A stretch of DNA of 64,000 nt from Aquimarina latercula DSM 2041 (lineage in GTDB: Bacteria; Bacteroidota; Bacteroidia; Flavobacteriales; Flavobacteriaceae). The notes under the pieces are model-generated. The model did no database searches, had not been told where the DNA came from, and worked only from the letters and a program-made list of their open reading frames with translations. The stretch is taken from assembly GCF_000430645.1 (NCBI RefSeq), contig NZ_AUMK01000010.1, positions 186,001 through 250,000 of the forward strand, in the 5' to 3' direction. The position numbers and the translations under genes were made by a program. This document shows positions 37,211 to 46,169 of the stretch, one piece after another (the stretch's first letter is position 1; each line of letters starts with the position of its first letter).

Positions 37211-37849
37211 TTAGTGAGAAGCTAAGTAAGAAGCTACTCCATCTCTATTAGCCGACATAGCATCTTTTCCTTCTTCCCAATTTGCAGGACATACTTCGCC
37301 ATTTTTCTGAACGTGAGCATAAGCATCAATTAATCTCAAAAACTCAGCTACGTTTCTACCAACTGGCATATGGTTAACTCCTTCATGAAAAACAGTACCT
37401 TCTTCATCAATAAGGTAAGTAGCTCTATAAGTAACATTGTCACCTTCTACAGTAACTACTCCAGTTTCTTCATTATAAGTTTCGTTAGTAATATCTAAAA
37501 TTCCTAATGTATTAGAAAGATTACGGTTAGAATCTGCTAATATTGGATACGTAACACCTTCAATTCCTCCATTATCCTTAGAGGTGTTTAACCACGCGAA
37601 ATGAACTTCTGGAGTGTCACAAGAAGCTCCAATAACAATTGTATTTCTTTTTTCAAATTCAGCAAGTGCTTCTTGAAAAGCATGTAATTCAGTTGGACAA
37701 ACAAAAGTAAAATCCTTTGGATACCAGAACAATAAAACTTTTTTGTTATTATTTTTAGCCTCTTCCAATACGTTAAGTTTGAAAGTATCTCCCATATCGT
37801 TCATTGCATCAACGTTTAAATTCGGGAATTTTTTACCTACAAATGCCAT
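37211..37849 (-). CDS. Typical 2-Cys peroxiredoxin (AhpC/Prx1-like)
   Basis: The 212-residue peroxiredoxin has peroxidatic Cys in FTFVCPTELHAF, the conserved Arg region and resolving Cys in GEVCPANWEEG. It reduces hydrogen peroxide and organic peroxides. First gene of a peroxide-defence operon with thioredoxin and the small DUF6952-like protein. A TATATTTG -7 box lies at 37892-37899 on the minus strand. Confidence 0.94.
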   Translation of the reverse strand: MAFVGKKFPNLNVDAMNDMGDTFKLNVLEEAKNNNKKVLLFWYPKDFTFVCPTELHAFQEALAEFEKRNTIVIGASCDTPEVHFAWLNTSKDNGGIEGVTYPILADSNRNLSNTLGILDITNETYNEETGVVTVEGDNVTYRATYLIDEEGTVFHEGVNHMPVGRNVAEFLRLIDAYAHVQKNGEVCPANWEEGKDAMSANRDGVASYLASH

Positions 37850-38078
37850 TTTTTGTTTTTTAAAATGTGATTAATTATTTTTTTGAAGTGGCAAATATAC
37901 ATCTCATTACTCAACATATATTAAGAGATAATTTTAATTTTCTATATGTTGATAGTTTTTTCTAATACACATCAATTCCTTCATGTATTTATATAAATTC
38001 TTACAAAAAAAGAAAATACCTTACATAAATTACGGATAAATTGTCCTTTTTACACGATGATTTACACTTTGTTAGATC

Positions 38079-38086
38079 TATTTTTG
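38079..38086 (+). promoter_or_regulatory. Candidate -7 box of the hybrid kinase gene
   Basis: TATTTTTG stands 38 bases before the TTG start at 38125; no clear -33 element. Confidence 0.4.
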
Positions 38087-38124
38087 TATTTTCGCTAAAC
38101 AAACTTAGCCTAGAGATTTAAAAG

Positions 38125-40374
38125 TTGAGGAACTTTATTAAACATACTATATTAGCCTTTTTAGTGTTTTCTTCAATAAACACTTTTGCTCAATCTATTC
38201 TTGATACTGATAGTATCCAATTATATATTGAAAGGGCCGAAGAATTCTTAGAAGAATATAAATACCAGCAAGCTTTAGAAAAAGCAAATGCAGCTCTTAA
38301 AAGTGCCAAATACAACAATGATGATAAAAGCTTAGCTAAAATTTACGATTTAATCGCTCAAATACATGAGTTAAACGAACAAGAAAGTGAAGCTATTACC
38401 AATTATATTACTGCACTAACTTATGCTGCTAGTGCTAAAAGTAGCAAACTAAAAGCCAAATTATTAAATAGTTTAGGAACCCTCTATATCAAAAATGATA
38501 AAACGAGGCATAAAGGTGTAGAACGTTTTCAACAAAGTCACGATATCGCCAGAGGAATAAAGGATACTGTAAAAATGGTAAAACCTTTATTAAATCTAGC
38601 AGAACATTATATAGATAATAATGACTATAAAACTAGTGATAAATACCTAACAAAAGTAAGAGCTATAATTGGTTCTGAATTAAACATAGAAAGTACACAA
38701 AAAATTAAGTTAAGTAATTTACTTGGAAAATACTTCTTACGCGTTAGAAGGTATGAGCGAGCAAGTGAACATGTAGATAACGCTATAAGTTTTGCAGAAG
38801 AAGAAATTGATGTTCATAAATCTGATAAGAATCTAAGATTGATATCCACATTTCACGTAAAACTTGCAACAGCTTACCTGACAAAATATAAAATTTTTAA
38901 AGCACAAAAAGAATTTGAACTAGCAAACCCTTTTTTAGAAAAGCATTATGAACATCTTTCTAAATCAGAAGATTTAATAAAAGAAATAGAATTACTTAGA
39001 GCCATCATAGAGAATGATGTTGATCAGATGCGAGATCAAGTTGAGCAGGCTAATAAAAAAGATGCTAAAAACTATTCTAAAGAAATAAAATGGCATATTA
39101 TTACAATTCTTGGCGTTGTTCTCATATTAATATCTCTTGCTTTTTTAATTAGCGCATACAAGAACAATCTACAAAAGAAAAAGCTAAACAATGACCTTAT
39201 TGAGAAAAATAAGGAACTAGTAAATGCTAAAGAAACCGCTGAACAAGTTTCTACATTAAAGTCTCAATTTATATCCACAGTAAGTCATGAATTAAGAACT
39301 CCTCTTTATGGTGTTATTGGTCTTACTTCATTGTTAATGGAGCATCCTGAAGAGAAAAAGAAAAACGAATATCTTGAATCTCTTAAATTCTCGGGAGACT
39401 ATTTACTGGCATTAATAAATGATGTTTTACAATTAAGTAAAATAGAAACAAATGAAGTAAAATTAGAGAAAGTTTCTTTTGACATAAGATCTCTAATCGA
39501 AGGAATTGTAAATTCATTACACTCCAAACAAAAGCACAATAGTAATACTGTTCATATAGACATTGATAAAAATATCAAAACCACACTTCTTGGAGATTCG
39601 GTTAGATTATCACAAATATTAATAAACTTAATTGGTAACGCACTTAAATTCACGAATAATGGAAACATCTGGATTAAAGTAAAAAGTCAAGGTTTAGAAG
39701 GTGATATTCATAAACTTCGTTTTATAATAAAAGATGATGGTATAGGAATTCCTAAAAGTAAGCAGGAGACTATTTTTGATAATTTTGCTCAAGTAAAAAA
39801 TCAAAACCAAGAATACGAAGGAACAGGATTAGGTTTAGCGATTGTAAAAAAATTAATCCATCTGCATAAAAGCGAGATTTTTATTAATAGTGAAGAAGGA
39901 GTTGGGTCAGAATTTACATTTGATTTAAGCTACGAAAAAGCTGTTAAAGAACAAAATAACACTTCCCAAACTGGTGAAAGCATTAGCATCGGAACTACTA
40001 ATTTTAATATCTTAATTGTAGATGATAATAAAATTAATCAAATTGTTACTCAAAACATCTTAAAAAAGAAAGGCTATACCTGTAACTTAGCTAGTAACGG
40101 TATGGATGCTATAGAGATGGTAAAAAGTGAAAGTTTTGATTTAATCTTGATGGATATTAATATGCCAGAAATGAATGGACTAGATGCAACAACAGTTATT
40201 AGAACTTTTAACTCTCATATCCCTATAATTGCACTTACGGCAGTAGAAGAAGGGGAAATTAGAGACCAAGCATTATCTGTAGGCATGAATGACGTTATCA
40301 TAAAACCATATGATACGCAACAATTCTTCCAAACTATTATGAAGAATATTTCTAAAGTGAAATACATAAGTTAG
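38125..40374 (+). CDS. Hybrid sensor histidine kinase with periplasmic TPR sensor and receiver domain
   Basis: The 749-residue protein has a signal peptide, periplasmic TPR-like repeats (about 30-290), a membrane helix (about 325-345), HisKA with phospho-acceptor H388 in SHELRTP, an ATPase domain with DDGIGIP and GTGLGLAIVKKL, and a C-terminal receiver with phospho-acceptor D677 in LMDINMPEMNG. It has no DNA-binding domain, so it must pass phosphate on. The start is TTG: a TAA stop lies in frame two codons upstream and the signal peptide follows directly. Signal unknown. Confidence 0.92.
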   Translation: MRNFIKHTILAFLVFSSINTFAQSILDTDSIQLYIERAEEFLEEYKYQQALEKANAALKSAKYNNDDKSLAKIYDLIAQIHELNEQESEAITNYITALTYAASAKSSKLKAKLLNSLGTLYIKNDKTRHKGVERFQQSHDIARGIKDTVKMVKPLLNLAEHYIDNNDYKTSDKYLTKVRAIIGSELNIESTQKIKLSNLLGKYFLRVRRYERASEHVDNAISFAEEEIDVHKSDKNLRLISTFHVKLATAYLTKYKIFKAQKEFELANPFLEKHYEHLSKSEDLIKEIELLRAIIENDVDQMRDQVEQANKKDAKNYSKEIKWHIITILGVVLILISLAFLISAYKNNLQKKKLNNDLIEKNKELVNAKETAEQVSTLKSQFISTVSHELRTPLYGVIGLTSLLMEHPEEKKKNEYLESLKFSGDYLLALINDVLQLSKIETNEVKLEKVSFDIRSLIEGIVNSLHSKQKHNSNTVHIDIDKNIKTTLLGDSVRLSQILINLIGNALKFTNNGNIWIKVKSQGLEGDIHKLRFIIKDDGIGIPKSKQETIFDNFAQVKNQNQEYEGTGLGLAIVKKLIHLHKSEIFINSEEGVGSEFTFDLSYEKAVKEQNNTSQTGESISIGTTNFNILIVDDNKINQIVTQNILKKKGYTCNLASNGMDAIEMVKSESFDLILMDINMPEMNGLDATTVIRTFNSHIPIIALTAVEEGEIRDQALSVGMNDVIIKPYDTQQFFQTIMKNISKVKYIS

Positions 40375-40471
40375 ATTTCAATTAGTATACATAATTTATT
40401 CTGTTAAAGCTTATTCTTATTATTCTCGAATATATTATTTTAGAGCAATAATTCAAGCTTACTAAACAGAC

Positions 40472-41641
40472 ATGAACTCAAAAAACAAAGGTTTTAATAC
40501 CATCTGCACTCACGTTGGAGAAATTGAAGATAAACAATTTAAGGGCGCAATATCTCCTATTTATTTATCCACTTCCTATGCTTTTGAAGACGTTGATATC
40601 AAAAGATATCCTCGTTACTTTAATACTCCTAATCAGGAAGCATTATGTAAAAAAATAGCACAGCTAGAAAAAGGAGAAGCATCTTTAATTTTTGGGAGTG
40701 GTATGGCTGCAATTAGCACTACTTTATTTGCATTTTTACAAAAAGGAGATCATATTGTATTACAAAGAACACTATATGGAGGAACTGTTAATTTAGTAAA
40801 TGAGGAATTCAGTAAGTATGGAATAGAATATTCTTTTGTCGATTCTCAAGATGCGAATGGGTTTGAAGAAAAAATAAAGGAAAACACTAAAGTTATCTAT
40901 ATTGAAACTCCTTCTAACCCTCTTTTAACTATAACAGATATCAGAGCAATATCCGAATTAGCAAAAGAAAAAGGAATAACAACTATGATAGACAATACTT
41001 TTGCTTCTCCTGTAAATCAAAACCCCATAGAACTAGGAATCGATATTGTAATACATTCCGCTACAAAATATTTAGGCGGTCATAGTGATATTTTAGCTGG
41101 CGCAGTTGTTTCCTCTGAAAAAAATATGGAGCAAATTTTTCATCTGGCTAAAAATTTTGGAGGTAGCTTAAGTGACTTTACAGTTTGGATGTTAGAGCGA
41201 AGTATTAAAACACTAGGTTTACGAGTAAAACAACAAAATAAGAATGCCAAAAAGATGGCAAAATGGCTAGAAAAGCATGATGATATACAAGCTGTCTATT
41301 ATCCTGGTTTAAAATCTCATCCAGACTATAAATTAGCCAAAAGTCAAATGAAAGGATTTGGAGGAATGTTATCTTTTGAATTAAATCAAGGACTTGACGC
41401 TAGTAAATTCCAAAAAGAATTAAAACTAATTAAAAGTTCAATGAGTCTTGCCGGAGTAGAAAGTACAATCCTATCTCCTACCCTAACATCCCACGCATTA
41501 TTAACGGAAGAAGAAAGAAAACACCAGGGAATCAATGACGGTTTACTTCGATTTAGTGTAGGTATTGAAGAAACAGAAGACCTCATTGCAGATATCGAAC
41601 AAGCATTACAAAAAATAAAGATCTTAGAATTTGAACACTAA
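40472..41641 (+). CDS. Trans-sulfuration PLP enzyme (cystathionine synthase/lyase or methionine gamma-lyase family)
   Basis: The 389-residue Cys/Met metabolism enzyme has FGSGMAAISTTL, YIETPSNPLL and the PLP lysine in HSATKYLGGHSD. This fold covers cystathionine gamma-synthase, beta/gamma-lyases and methionine gamma-lyase, which I cannot tell apart from sequence. It sits one base before bshB1, so a role in cysteine supply for bacillithiol is plausible. Confidence 0.9.
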   Translation: MNSKNKGFNTICTHVGEIEDKQFKGAISPIYLSTSYAFEDVDIKRYPRYFNTPNQEALCKKIAQLEKGEASLIFGSGMAAISTTLFAFLQKGDHIVLQRTLYGGTVNLVNEEFSKYGIEYSFVDSQDANGFEEKIKENTKVIYIETPSNPLLTITDIRAISELAKEKGITTMIDNTFASPVNQNPIELGIDIVIHSATKYLGGHSDILAGAVVSSEKNMEQIFHLAKNFGGSLSDFTVWMLERSIKTLGLRVKQQNKNAKKMAKWLEKHDDIQAVYYPGLKSHPDYKLAKSQMKGFGGMLSFELNQGLDASKFQKELKLIKSSMSLAGVESTILSPTLTSHALLTEEERKHQGINDGLLRFSVGIEETEDLIADIEQALQKIKILEFEH

Positions 41642-41642
41642 A

Positions 41643-42359
41643 ATGAAATTAGACATTCTAGCTATTGGAGCTCATCCCGATGATGTGGAATTAAGTTGCT
41701 CTGGAACAGTTGCAAAAGAAGTAGACAATGGAAAAAAAGTTGGAATACTTGACCTTACAAGAGGTGAACTTGGTACCCGAGGTACTGCAGAAACAAGAGA
41801 TCAAGAAGCAAAAGATGCTGCTACTATTTTAGGCGTATCAGTTCGAGAGAATTTAGGTTTTAGAGATGGTTTTTTTAGGAATGACGAAGCTCATCAGCTA
41901 GCAATTATCGAAATATTAAGAAAATATCGTCCCGAAATAGTTCTTTGCAATGCTATTAAGGATCGACATATTGATCATGAAAAAGGAAGTCAACTAGTTA
42001 GCGATGCCTGTTTCTTATCAGGTTTGCGAAAAATAGAAACTTCTATTGATGGTAAGAAACAAGAAGCCTGGAGACCAAAAAAAGTATATCACTATATTCA
42101 ATGGGAAATTCTAGAACCAGATTTTGTTGTAGATATTAGTGGATATATGGATAAAAAAATGGATAGTGTACTAGCATATAAGACACAGTTTTATGATGCT
42201 ACAAGTGATGCTCCATCCACTCCAATCTCTAGTAAGAATTTTAAAGAAAGTGTTCGCTATCGTGCGGCAGATTTAGGAAGAATAATAGGAGTTGAATATG
42301 CTGAAGGGTATACCGTAGAACGCTATCCTGCAGTGAATTCCATTTTTGATTTAATATAA
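41643..42359 (+). CDS. bshB1: Bacillithiol biosynthesis deacetylase BshB1
   Basis: The 238-residue LmbE-family zinc deacetylase has the metal motif AHPDDVE at the N-terminus, the BshB1 segment TRGELGTRGTAETRDQEA and the HIDHEKGS metal site. It removes acetyl from GlcNAc-malate to give GlcN-malate for bacillithiol, the low-molecular-weight thiol of many Bacteroidota. I use the ATG at 41643; the frame extends to a TTG inside the previous gene. Confidence 0.94.
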   Translation: MKLDILAIGAHPDDVELSCSGTVAKEVDNGKKVGILDLTRGELGTRGTAETRDQEAKDAATILGVSVRENLGFRDGFFRNDEAHQLAIIEILRKYRPEIVLCNAIKDRHIDHEKGSQLVSDACFLSGLRKIETSIDGKKQEAWRPKKVYHYIQWEILEPDFVVDISGYMDKKMDSVLAYKTQFYDATSDAPSTPISSKNFKESVRYRAADLGRIIGVEYAEGYTVERYPAVNSIFDLI

Positions 42360-42371
42360 TTTCATTTTTTC

Positions 42372-42403
42372 TTTTGCAGAAAGCAAGAAATACCTTATTT
42401 TTG
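42372..42403 (+). promoter_or_regulatory. Promoter of tRNA-His
   Basis: TTTTG (42372-42376), 19 bases, TATTTTTG (42396-42403): a textbook Bacteroidetes -33/-7 promoter, 16 bases before the tRNA. Confidence 0.7.
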
Positions 42404-42419
42404 CAGCCGAAATTAAATG

Positions 42420-42493
42420 GTGGTTGTAGCTCAGCTGGTTAGAGCGCCTGATTGTGGTTCAGGAGGTCGTCGGTTCGAAACCGATCTTCCACC
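42420..42493 (+). tRNA. tRNA-His (GTG anticodon)
   Basis: The cloverleaf has D-arm GCTC-GAGC, anticodon loop TTGTGGT with GTG, and T-arm GTCGG-TTCGAAA-CCGAT. A G precedes at 42419, the usual His G-1. CCA is not encoded. By my pairing, acceptor positions 5:68 and 6:67 are U-U. Confidence 0.95.
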
Positions 42494-42502
42494 CTTTTAA
42501 AA

Positions 42503-42534
42503 AAAAGACTCTGTATTTATATACAGAGTCTTTT
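42503..42534. terminator. Terminator after tRNA-His
   Basis: AAAAGACTCTGTAT / ATACAGAGTCTTTT stem with a 4-base loop; bidirectional, also serving the convergent M28 peptidase gene. Confidence 0.85.
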
Positions 42535-42563
42535 GTTTTCAGACAGTTTCATTTAGAAATAAA

Positions 42564-43610
42564 TCATTCTTTTCCTATACCATCGACTATAAGTCTTTTT
42601 TCTCTATTTGCTACTTCCCAAGCTGTATAAAAAACTAATTGTGCTCTTTTGGTCATAAGTTCATATTCAATTTTATCTGGTGTATCTGTAGGCTTATGAT
42701 AATCCTCGTGAACCCCATTAAAGTAAAATATTATAGGAATATTGTTTTTTGCAAAATTATAGTGATCACTCCTATAATAGAATCTATTAGGATCATCTTT
42801 TGCATTATACGTATAATCCAAATTCAACTTAGTATATTTTTGGTTTACTTCTTCACTTACATTGTGCAATTCAGTACTTAACCTATCACTTCCGATTAAA
42901 TAGATATAATCATTCTTATCCTTCTCATCATGATCTTTATCAATCCTTCCTATCATATCGATATTGAGGTTTGTAACCGTATTTTCTAAAGGAAAAATTG
43001 GATTTTCTGTATAAAACTTTGACCCATATAAACCTTTCTCTTCTCCCGTTACATGCAAAAACAATATAGATCTTTTAGGTCCTTGTCCGTTTTTAGCAGC
43101 TTTAGCAAATGCCTCAGCAATCTCTAATATACTTACAGTTCCCGAGCCATCATCATCCGCTCCATTATATACATTCCCATCACTATCAACACCAACGTGA
43201 TCATAATGAGCAGATATTACCACTATTTCATTCGGCTTCTCTTCTCCTTTTATATATGCTAATACATTTTCTGAAGATTTGATACCTCCTCTAAAATAAC
43301 TTTCAGGTATTTCTTGATAATAATTATCGTCACCCAATGGAGAAGAAATACCCATTCGTTTATATTGTTCTTTTAAGAATTCTGCTGCTTTCTTTTGTCC
43401 TGGTTCTCCAGTATCCCTTCCTTCAAACTTATCGTCGGCAAACGTAAATAAATAATCTTTAAGTTCCCCTGAAGTAATAGTCTCTGCATATGATGTTACA
43501 TCCAACTTAGCATCTTTAGAATTGGAGCTATCTGTATTTGATGATTTTTGTGAACTGCCACACGAATATAGCAGTAGTAGCAAACCAAATACAACTATAA
43601 TATTTTTCAT
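42564..43610 (-). CDS. M28 family zinc aminopeptidase, lipoprotein
   Basis: The 348-residue lipoprotein (signal ending LLLYSC) has the M28 metal and catalytic residues: SAHYDHVG, NGADDDGSG, TGEEKGLYGS and NIDMIG, with a late HEDYHKPTD. It would remove N-terminal residues from peptides in the periplasm or at the outer membrane, complementing the secreted endoprotease. Single gene. Confidence 0.93.
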   Translation of the reverse strand: MKNIIVVFGLLLLLYSCGSSQKSSNTDSSNSKDAKLDVTSYAETITSGELKDYLFTFADDKFEGRDTGEPGQKKAAEFLKEQYKRMGISSPLGDDNYYQEIPESYFRGGIKSSENVLAYIKGEEKPNEIVVISAHYDHVGVDSDGNVYNGADDDGSGTVSILEIAEAFAKAAKNGQGPKRSILFLHVTGEEKGLYGSKFYTENPIFPLENTVTNLNIDMIGRIDKDHDEKDKNDYIYLIGSDRLSTELHNVSEEVNQKYTKLNLDYTYNAKDDPNRFYYRSDHYNFAKNNIPIIFYFNGVHEDYHKPTDTPDKIEYELMTKRAQLVFYTAWEVANREKRLIVDGIGKE

Positions 43611-43734
43611 TTAATTCTTTTTTATAACTCCATGCAATATACAGATTTAGAGAGAGATCGAATAGTGAATATTTTCTTAAAAGAAATATCCTGAAATTAT
43701 TTTACATTTTTTTTTTAGAATTGAAAAAAGGTAC

Positions 43735-43742
43735 TATATTTG
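43735..43742 (+). promoter_or_regulatory. -7 box of tRNA-Ser
   Basis: TATATTTG followed by GCACCCGCATTC, 38 bases before the mature tRNA; the -33 region is T-rich (43711-43716) rather than TTTG. Confidence 0.5.
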
Positions 43743-43780
43743 CACCCGCATTCAGGGAATACCTGATGAGACTAAACACT

Positions 43781-43865
43781 GGAGAAATGGCAGAGTGGTC
43801 GAATGCGGCAGTCTTGAAAACTGTTGAGGGTCACACCTCCGGGGGTTCGAATCCCTCTTTCTCCG
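43781..43865 (+). tRNA. tRNA-Ser (TGA anticodon)
   Basis: Acceptor GGAGAAA pairs with TTTCTCC, anticodon loop CTTGAAA holds TGA, and a long variable arm (TTGAGGGTCACACCTCC region) marks a class II serine tRNA. T-loop TTCGAAT. Discriminator G at 43865; CCA is not fully encoded. Confidence 0.97.
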
Positions 43866-43866
43866 C

Positions 43867-43902
43867 AAAAAGCCTTGTAATCTTTTGATTCACAAGGCTT
43901 TT
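43867..43902 (+). terminator. Terminator after tRNA-Ser
   Basis: AAAAGCCTTGT / ACAAGGCTTTT stem with T-rich tail directly after the tRNA. Confidence 0.8.
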
Positions 43903-44003
43903 ATTTTTTAGTTGACAAAATCGTTGACAGAAAGATGTTTTTCATTAGTAGGTATTCATAAAAAACTATGAAATTCTTTCTTTAAATACCCTTGACCTGA
44001 CAA

Positions 44004-44405
44004 TTACTGCAACTGTTCCCACATTTTATCAGCGTTTAGCCTAAATGTTCCTAAGTGATCAAAACTACATTCTGATGGCGCTATTATTGATAAAAACGAT
44101 TCTTCTTTTATATTTCTATATAAATGATAAACCTCTCCAACTATCGGCTCAAAAGTAAACTTAGCATTATAAATTAAATTATTGTATTCGAATTGCTCCA
44201 TCAAAACATCATACTGCGCCTTTAATTCATCATATTTTGCTTTCACTTGCTTATTTACCTTATGAACATTTGTGTTTTTCCAAGCTACAGTATCCGGAAT
44301 TGTAATAACAGGAGCGCCTACACCTGTTGCATAAGGTTTTAATGCCGCATCATACCTTTTCTCATCTTCATTATAAACTACCTGATCTGGTTTTTTATCG
44401 CTCAT
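44004..44405 (-). CDS. DUF2452 domain protein in photolyase cluster
   Basis: The 133-residue protein matches the DUF2452 family in pattern (KPDQVVYNEDEKRYDAALKPYATGVGAP, then FEPIVGEVYHLY, ending in ADKMWEQL; motifs quoted in part). No catalytic motif or membrane helix is visible. It shares one base with the upstream DUF2805 gene and is last in the photolyase operon, suggesting a link to light-dependent repair or its cofactors. Function unknown. Confidence 0.85.
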   Translation of the reverse strand: MSDKKPDQVVYNEDEKRYDAALKPYATGVGAPVITIPDTVAWKNTNVHKVNKQVKAKYDELKAQYDVLMEQFEYNNLIYNAKFTFEPIVGEVYHLYRNIKEESFLSIIAPSECSFDHLGTFRLNADKMWEQLQ

Positions 44406-44686
44406 TAGTATCGTTTTGAAATTTTATTATGTGTAATCTGTTTTTGTCTTGAACATTTAAATCTTCCATCTTCAAAAGTACGTTTTTTAAGATGTTTTGT
44501 TTTTCTCCCTTGCACTCTTTTACGCCACATCCTAAAACTAGATGGTTTCATTTCATTTCGCATTAAAGTAATGACTTCTTGCTCCTTTAACCCAAACTGA
44601 ATAAGAATTGCGTCAAAAGGAGTTCTATCCTCCCAAGCCATCTCTATAATTCTATCGACATCACGTATTGTTAAATCTTTTTGCAT
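44405..44686 (-). CDS. DUF2805/TIGR03643 small basic protein in photolyase cluster
   Basis: The 93-residue protein has a helix-turn-helix-like N-terminus (RDVDRIIEMAWEDRTPF, FGLKEQEVITLMRNEM) and a very basic C-terminal half (WRKRVQGRKTKHLKKRTF). This is the TIGR03643/DUF2805 family, commonly found near cryptochromes. It could bind nucleic acid; this is inference. It lies 4 bases after the photolyase gene. Confidence 0.85.
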   Translation of the reverse strand: MQKDLTIRDVDRIIEMAWEDRTPFDAILIQFGLKEQEVITLMRNEMKPSSFRMWRKRVQGRKTKHLKKRTFEDGRFKCSRQKQITHNKISKRY

Positions 44687-44690
44687 TTTT

Positions 44691-46169
44691 TTAAATTTTT
44701 CTATTCGGTAATGTATGCTTCTTTAAAATTCTATACCCTTCTTTTTTCACTAAAGCATCATCCTTCATATTCCATAAAGTATCACTTGCTCTTTTTCTAG
44801 TGGTATCTATATCAACTATTGGAAAAGGATAATCTTCTCCTAATACAAAATTGTTAAACTGTTGTTCCATAGGGGGCATTTTATACGGCTCATGAATATA
44901 AGCTATGGGAACATTCTTTAATTCTGGAACCCATTTTTTTATAAAAACCCCATCCGGGTCATGCTCTACACTATTTTTGACTGGATTATATATTCTAAGT
45001 GTATTAATTCCTGTTTCACCAGCTTGCATCTGCAATTGAGGAAAATGAATACCAGGTTCAAAATCCAAGAACATACTCGATAAATGTGCACTTGCATTTT
45101 GCCATGGTTGCCAAAGATTATGTGTAAAAAAAGAAACTACCAATGCACGCATTCTAAAATTAATGTATCCAGTTTCCTTCAAGCAGCGCATACAAGCATC
45201 AACCAAGGGATATCCAGTTTTTCCCTCCTTCCAAGCTAATTGATATGCATCAGAAATTTGTTTCTTTAATTTTCGATATCCTTTGTTAATACTCTCAAAC
45301 TCCATAATATCCTCCATTTCAAATTTTTGAACAAAATGTACTTGCCATTGTAATCTAGATGTAAAAGCATCAATTTGCTTTTTATCTCCTAATAATTCTC
45401 TTTGATGAACAGCATATTGCCAAATCTGCCGAATAGAAAGATTCCCCCAAGCGATATAAGGAGACAATCTACTACAACCTCTGCGTGCTAATTCTGGTTT
45501 TGAAATATGAAAGCTATAATTTTTGTATCTACCTTTAAAAAAAGAGGTTAGATATTCATACCCTTTTGTGGTTCCACCTTGTTGAAAATTATTAGCTAAG
45601 GAAGTATCTAAACTAACCACATTAAAAATCTTCTCAAGCTCTAAAATCTTTTTAATAGGAATAAAACTAGTAGATTTTGGATCAAACTCAAACGGTTGTT
45701 GATTCATATAATGTTCACAATCCTCTCTCCAATTCTCTCTGTTTTTTAATCCTCTATGTATACCATTGTTTGTGTTTTCTTTCCAATCAATTAGGTTGTT
45801 TTTACAAAACCTCGAAAATGCCTTATCTCTTTCATAGGTTAATCGGATACCGGTCTCCTGATGCGAAAATACGTGGTCTATTTTCCAGAATTGTTGTAAA
45901 GTTCCAATCGCATGAATAACTTCTGAAGATACACATAACACTTTTGTATTATAAACTAACAACTGATTATTCAAATCTTGTAATGATTGCTTTATAAAAT
46001 TCCAATGTCGTTCACTGTAGTGTTTATCTTCTTTAAGTGAATTTTCAAATACATATAATAATAATGTTGGACAATTGGTATTAATGGCATTATATATCGC
46101 CTCATTATCCTGCAATCTCAAATCACGCTTAAACCAAACTATATTGATATGTTCTTTATTAGTACTCAT
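44691..46169 (-). CDS. Cryptochrome/photolyase family flavoprotein
   Basis: The 492-residue protein has an N-terminal photolyase domain ([14 protein letters not shown]) and a C-terminal FAD domain ([55 protein letters not shown], motif quoted in part, and [16 protein letters not shown]). It would repair UV dimers with light or act as a light sensor. It is distinct from the DASH and iron-sulfur members beside it. It overlaps the previous gene by 11 bases, so they are translated together. Confidence 0.92.
   Translation of the reverse strand: MSTNKEHINIVWFKRDLRLQDNEAIYNAINTNCPTLLLYVFENSLKEDKHYSERHWNFIKQSLQDLNNQLLVYNTKVLCVSSEVIHAIGTLQQFWKIDHVFSHQETGIRLTYERDKAFSRFCKNNLIDWKENTNNGIHRGLKNRENWREDCEHYMNQQPFEFDPKSTSFIPIKKILELEKIFNVVSLDTSLANNFQQGGTTKGYEYLTSFFKGRYKNYSFHISKPELARRGCSRLSPYIAWGNLSIRQIWQYAVHQRELLGDKKQIDAFTSRLQWQVHFVQKFEMEDIMEFESINKGYRKLKKQISDAYQLAWKEGKTGYPLVDACMRCLKETGYINFRMRALVVSFFTHNLWQPWQNASAHLSSMFLDFEPGIHFPQLQMQAGETGINTLRIYNPVKNSVEHDPDGVFIKKWVPELKNVPIAYIHEPYKMPPMEQQFNNFVLGEDYPFPIVDIDTTRKRASDTLWNMKDDALVKKEGYRILKKHTLPNRKI

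Noticed and set aside
42420..42493. tRNA-His with two U-U pairs in the acceptor stem as a pseudogene
   Set aside because: Anticodon arm, D-arm, T-arm, G-1 and a perfect promoter are intact, and the mismatch may be normal in this lineage; I cannot verify this without an alignment.
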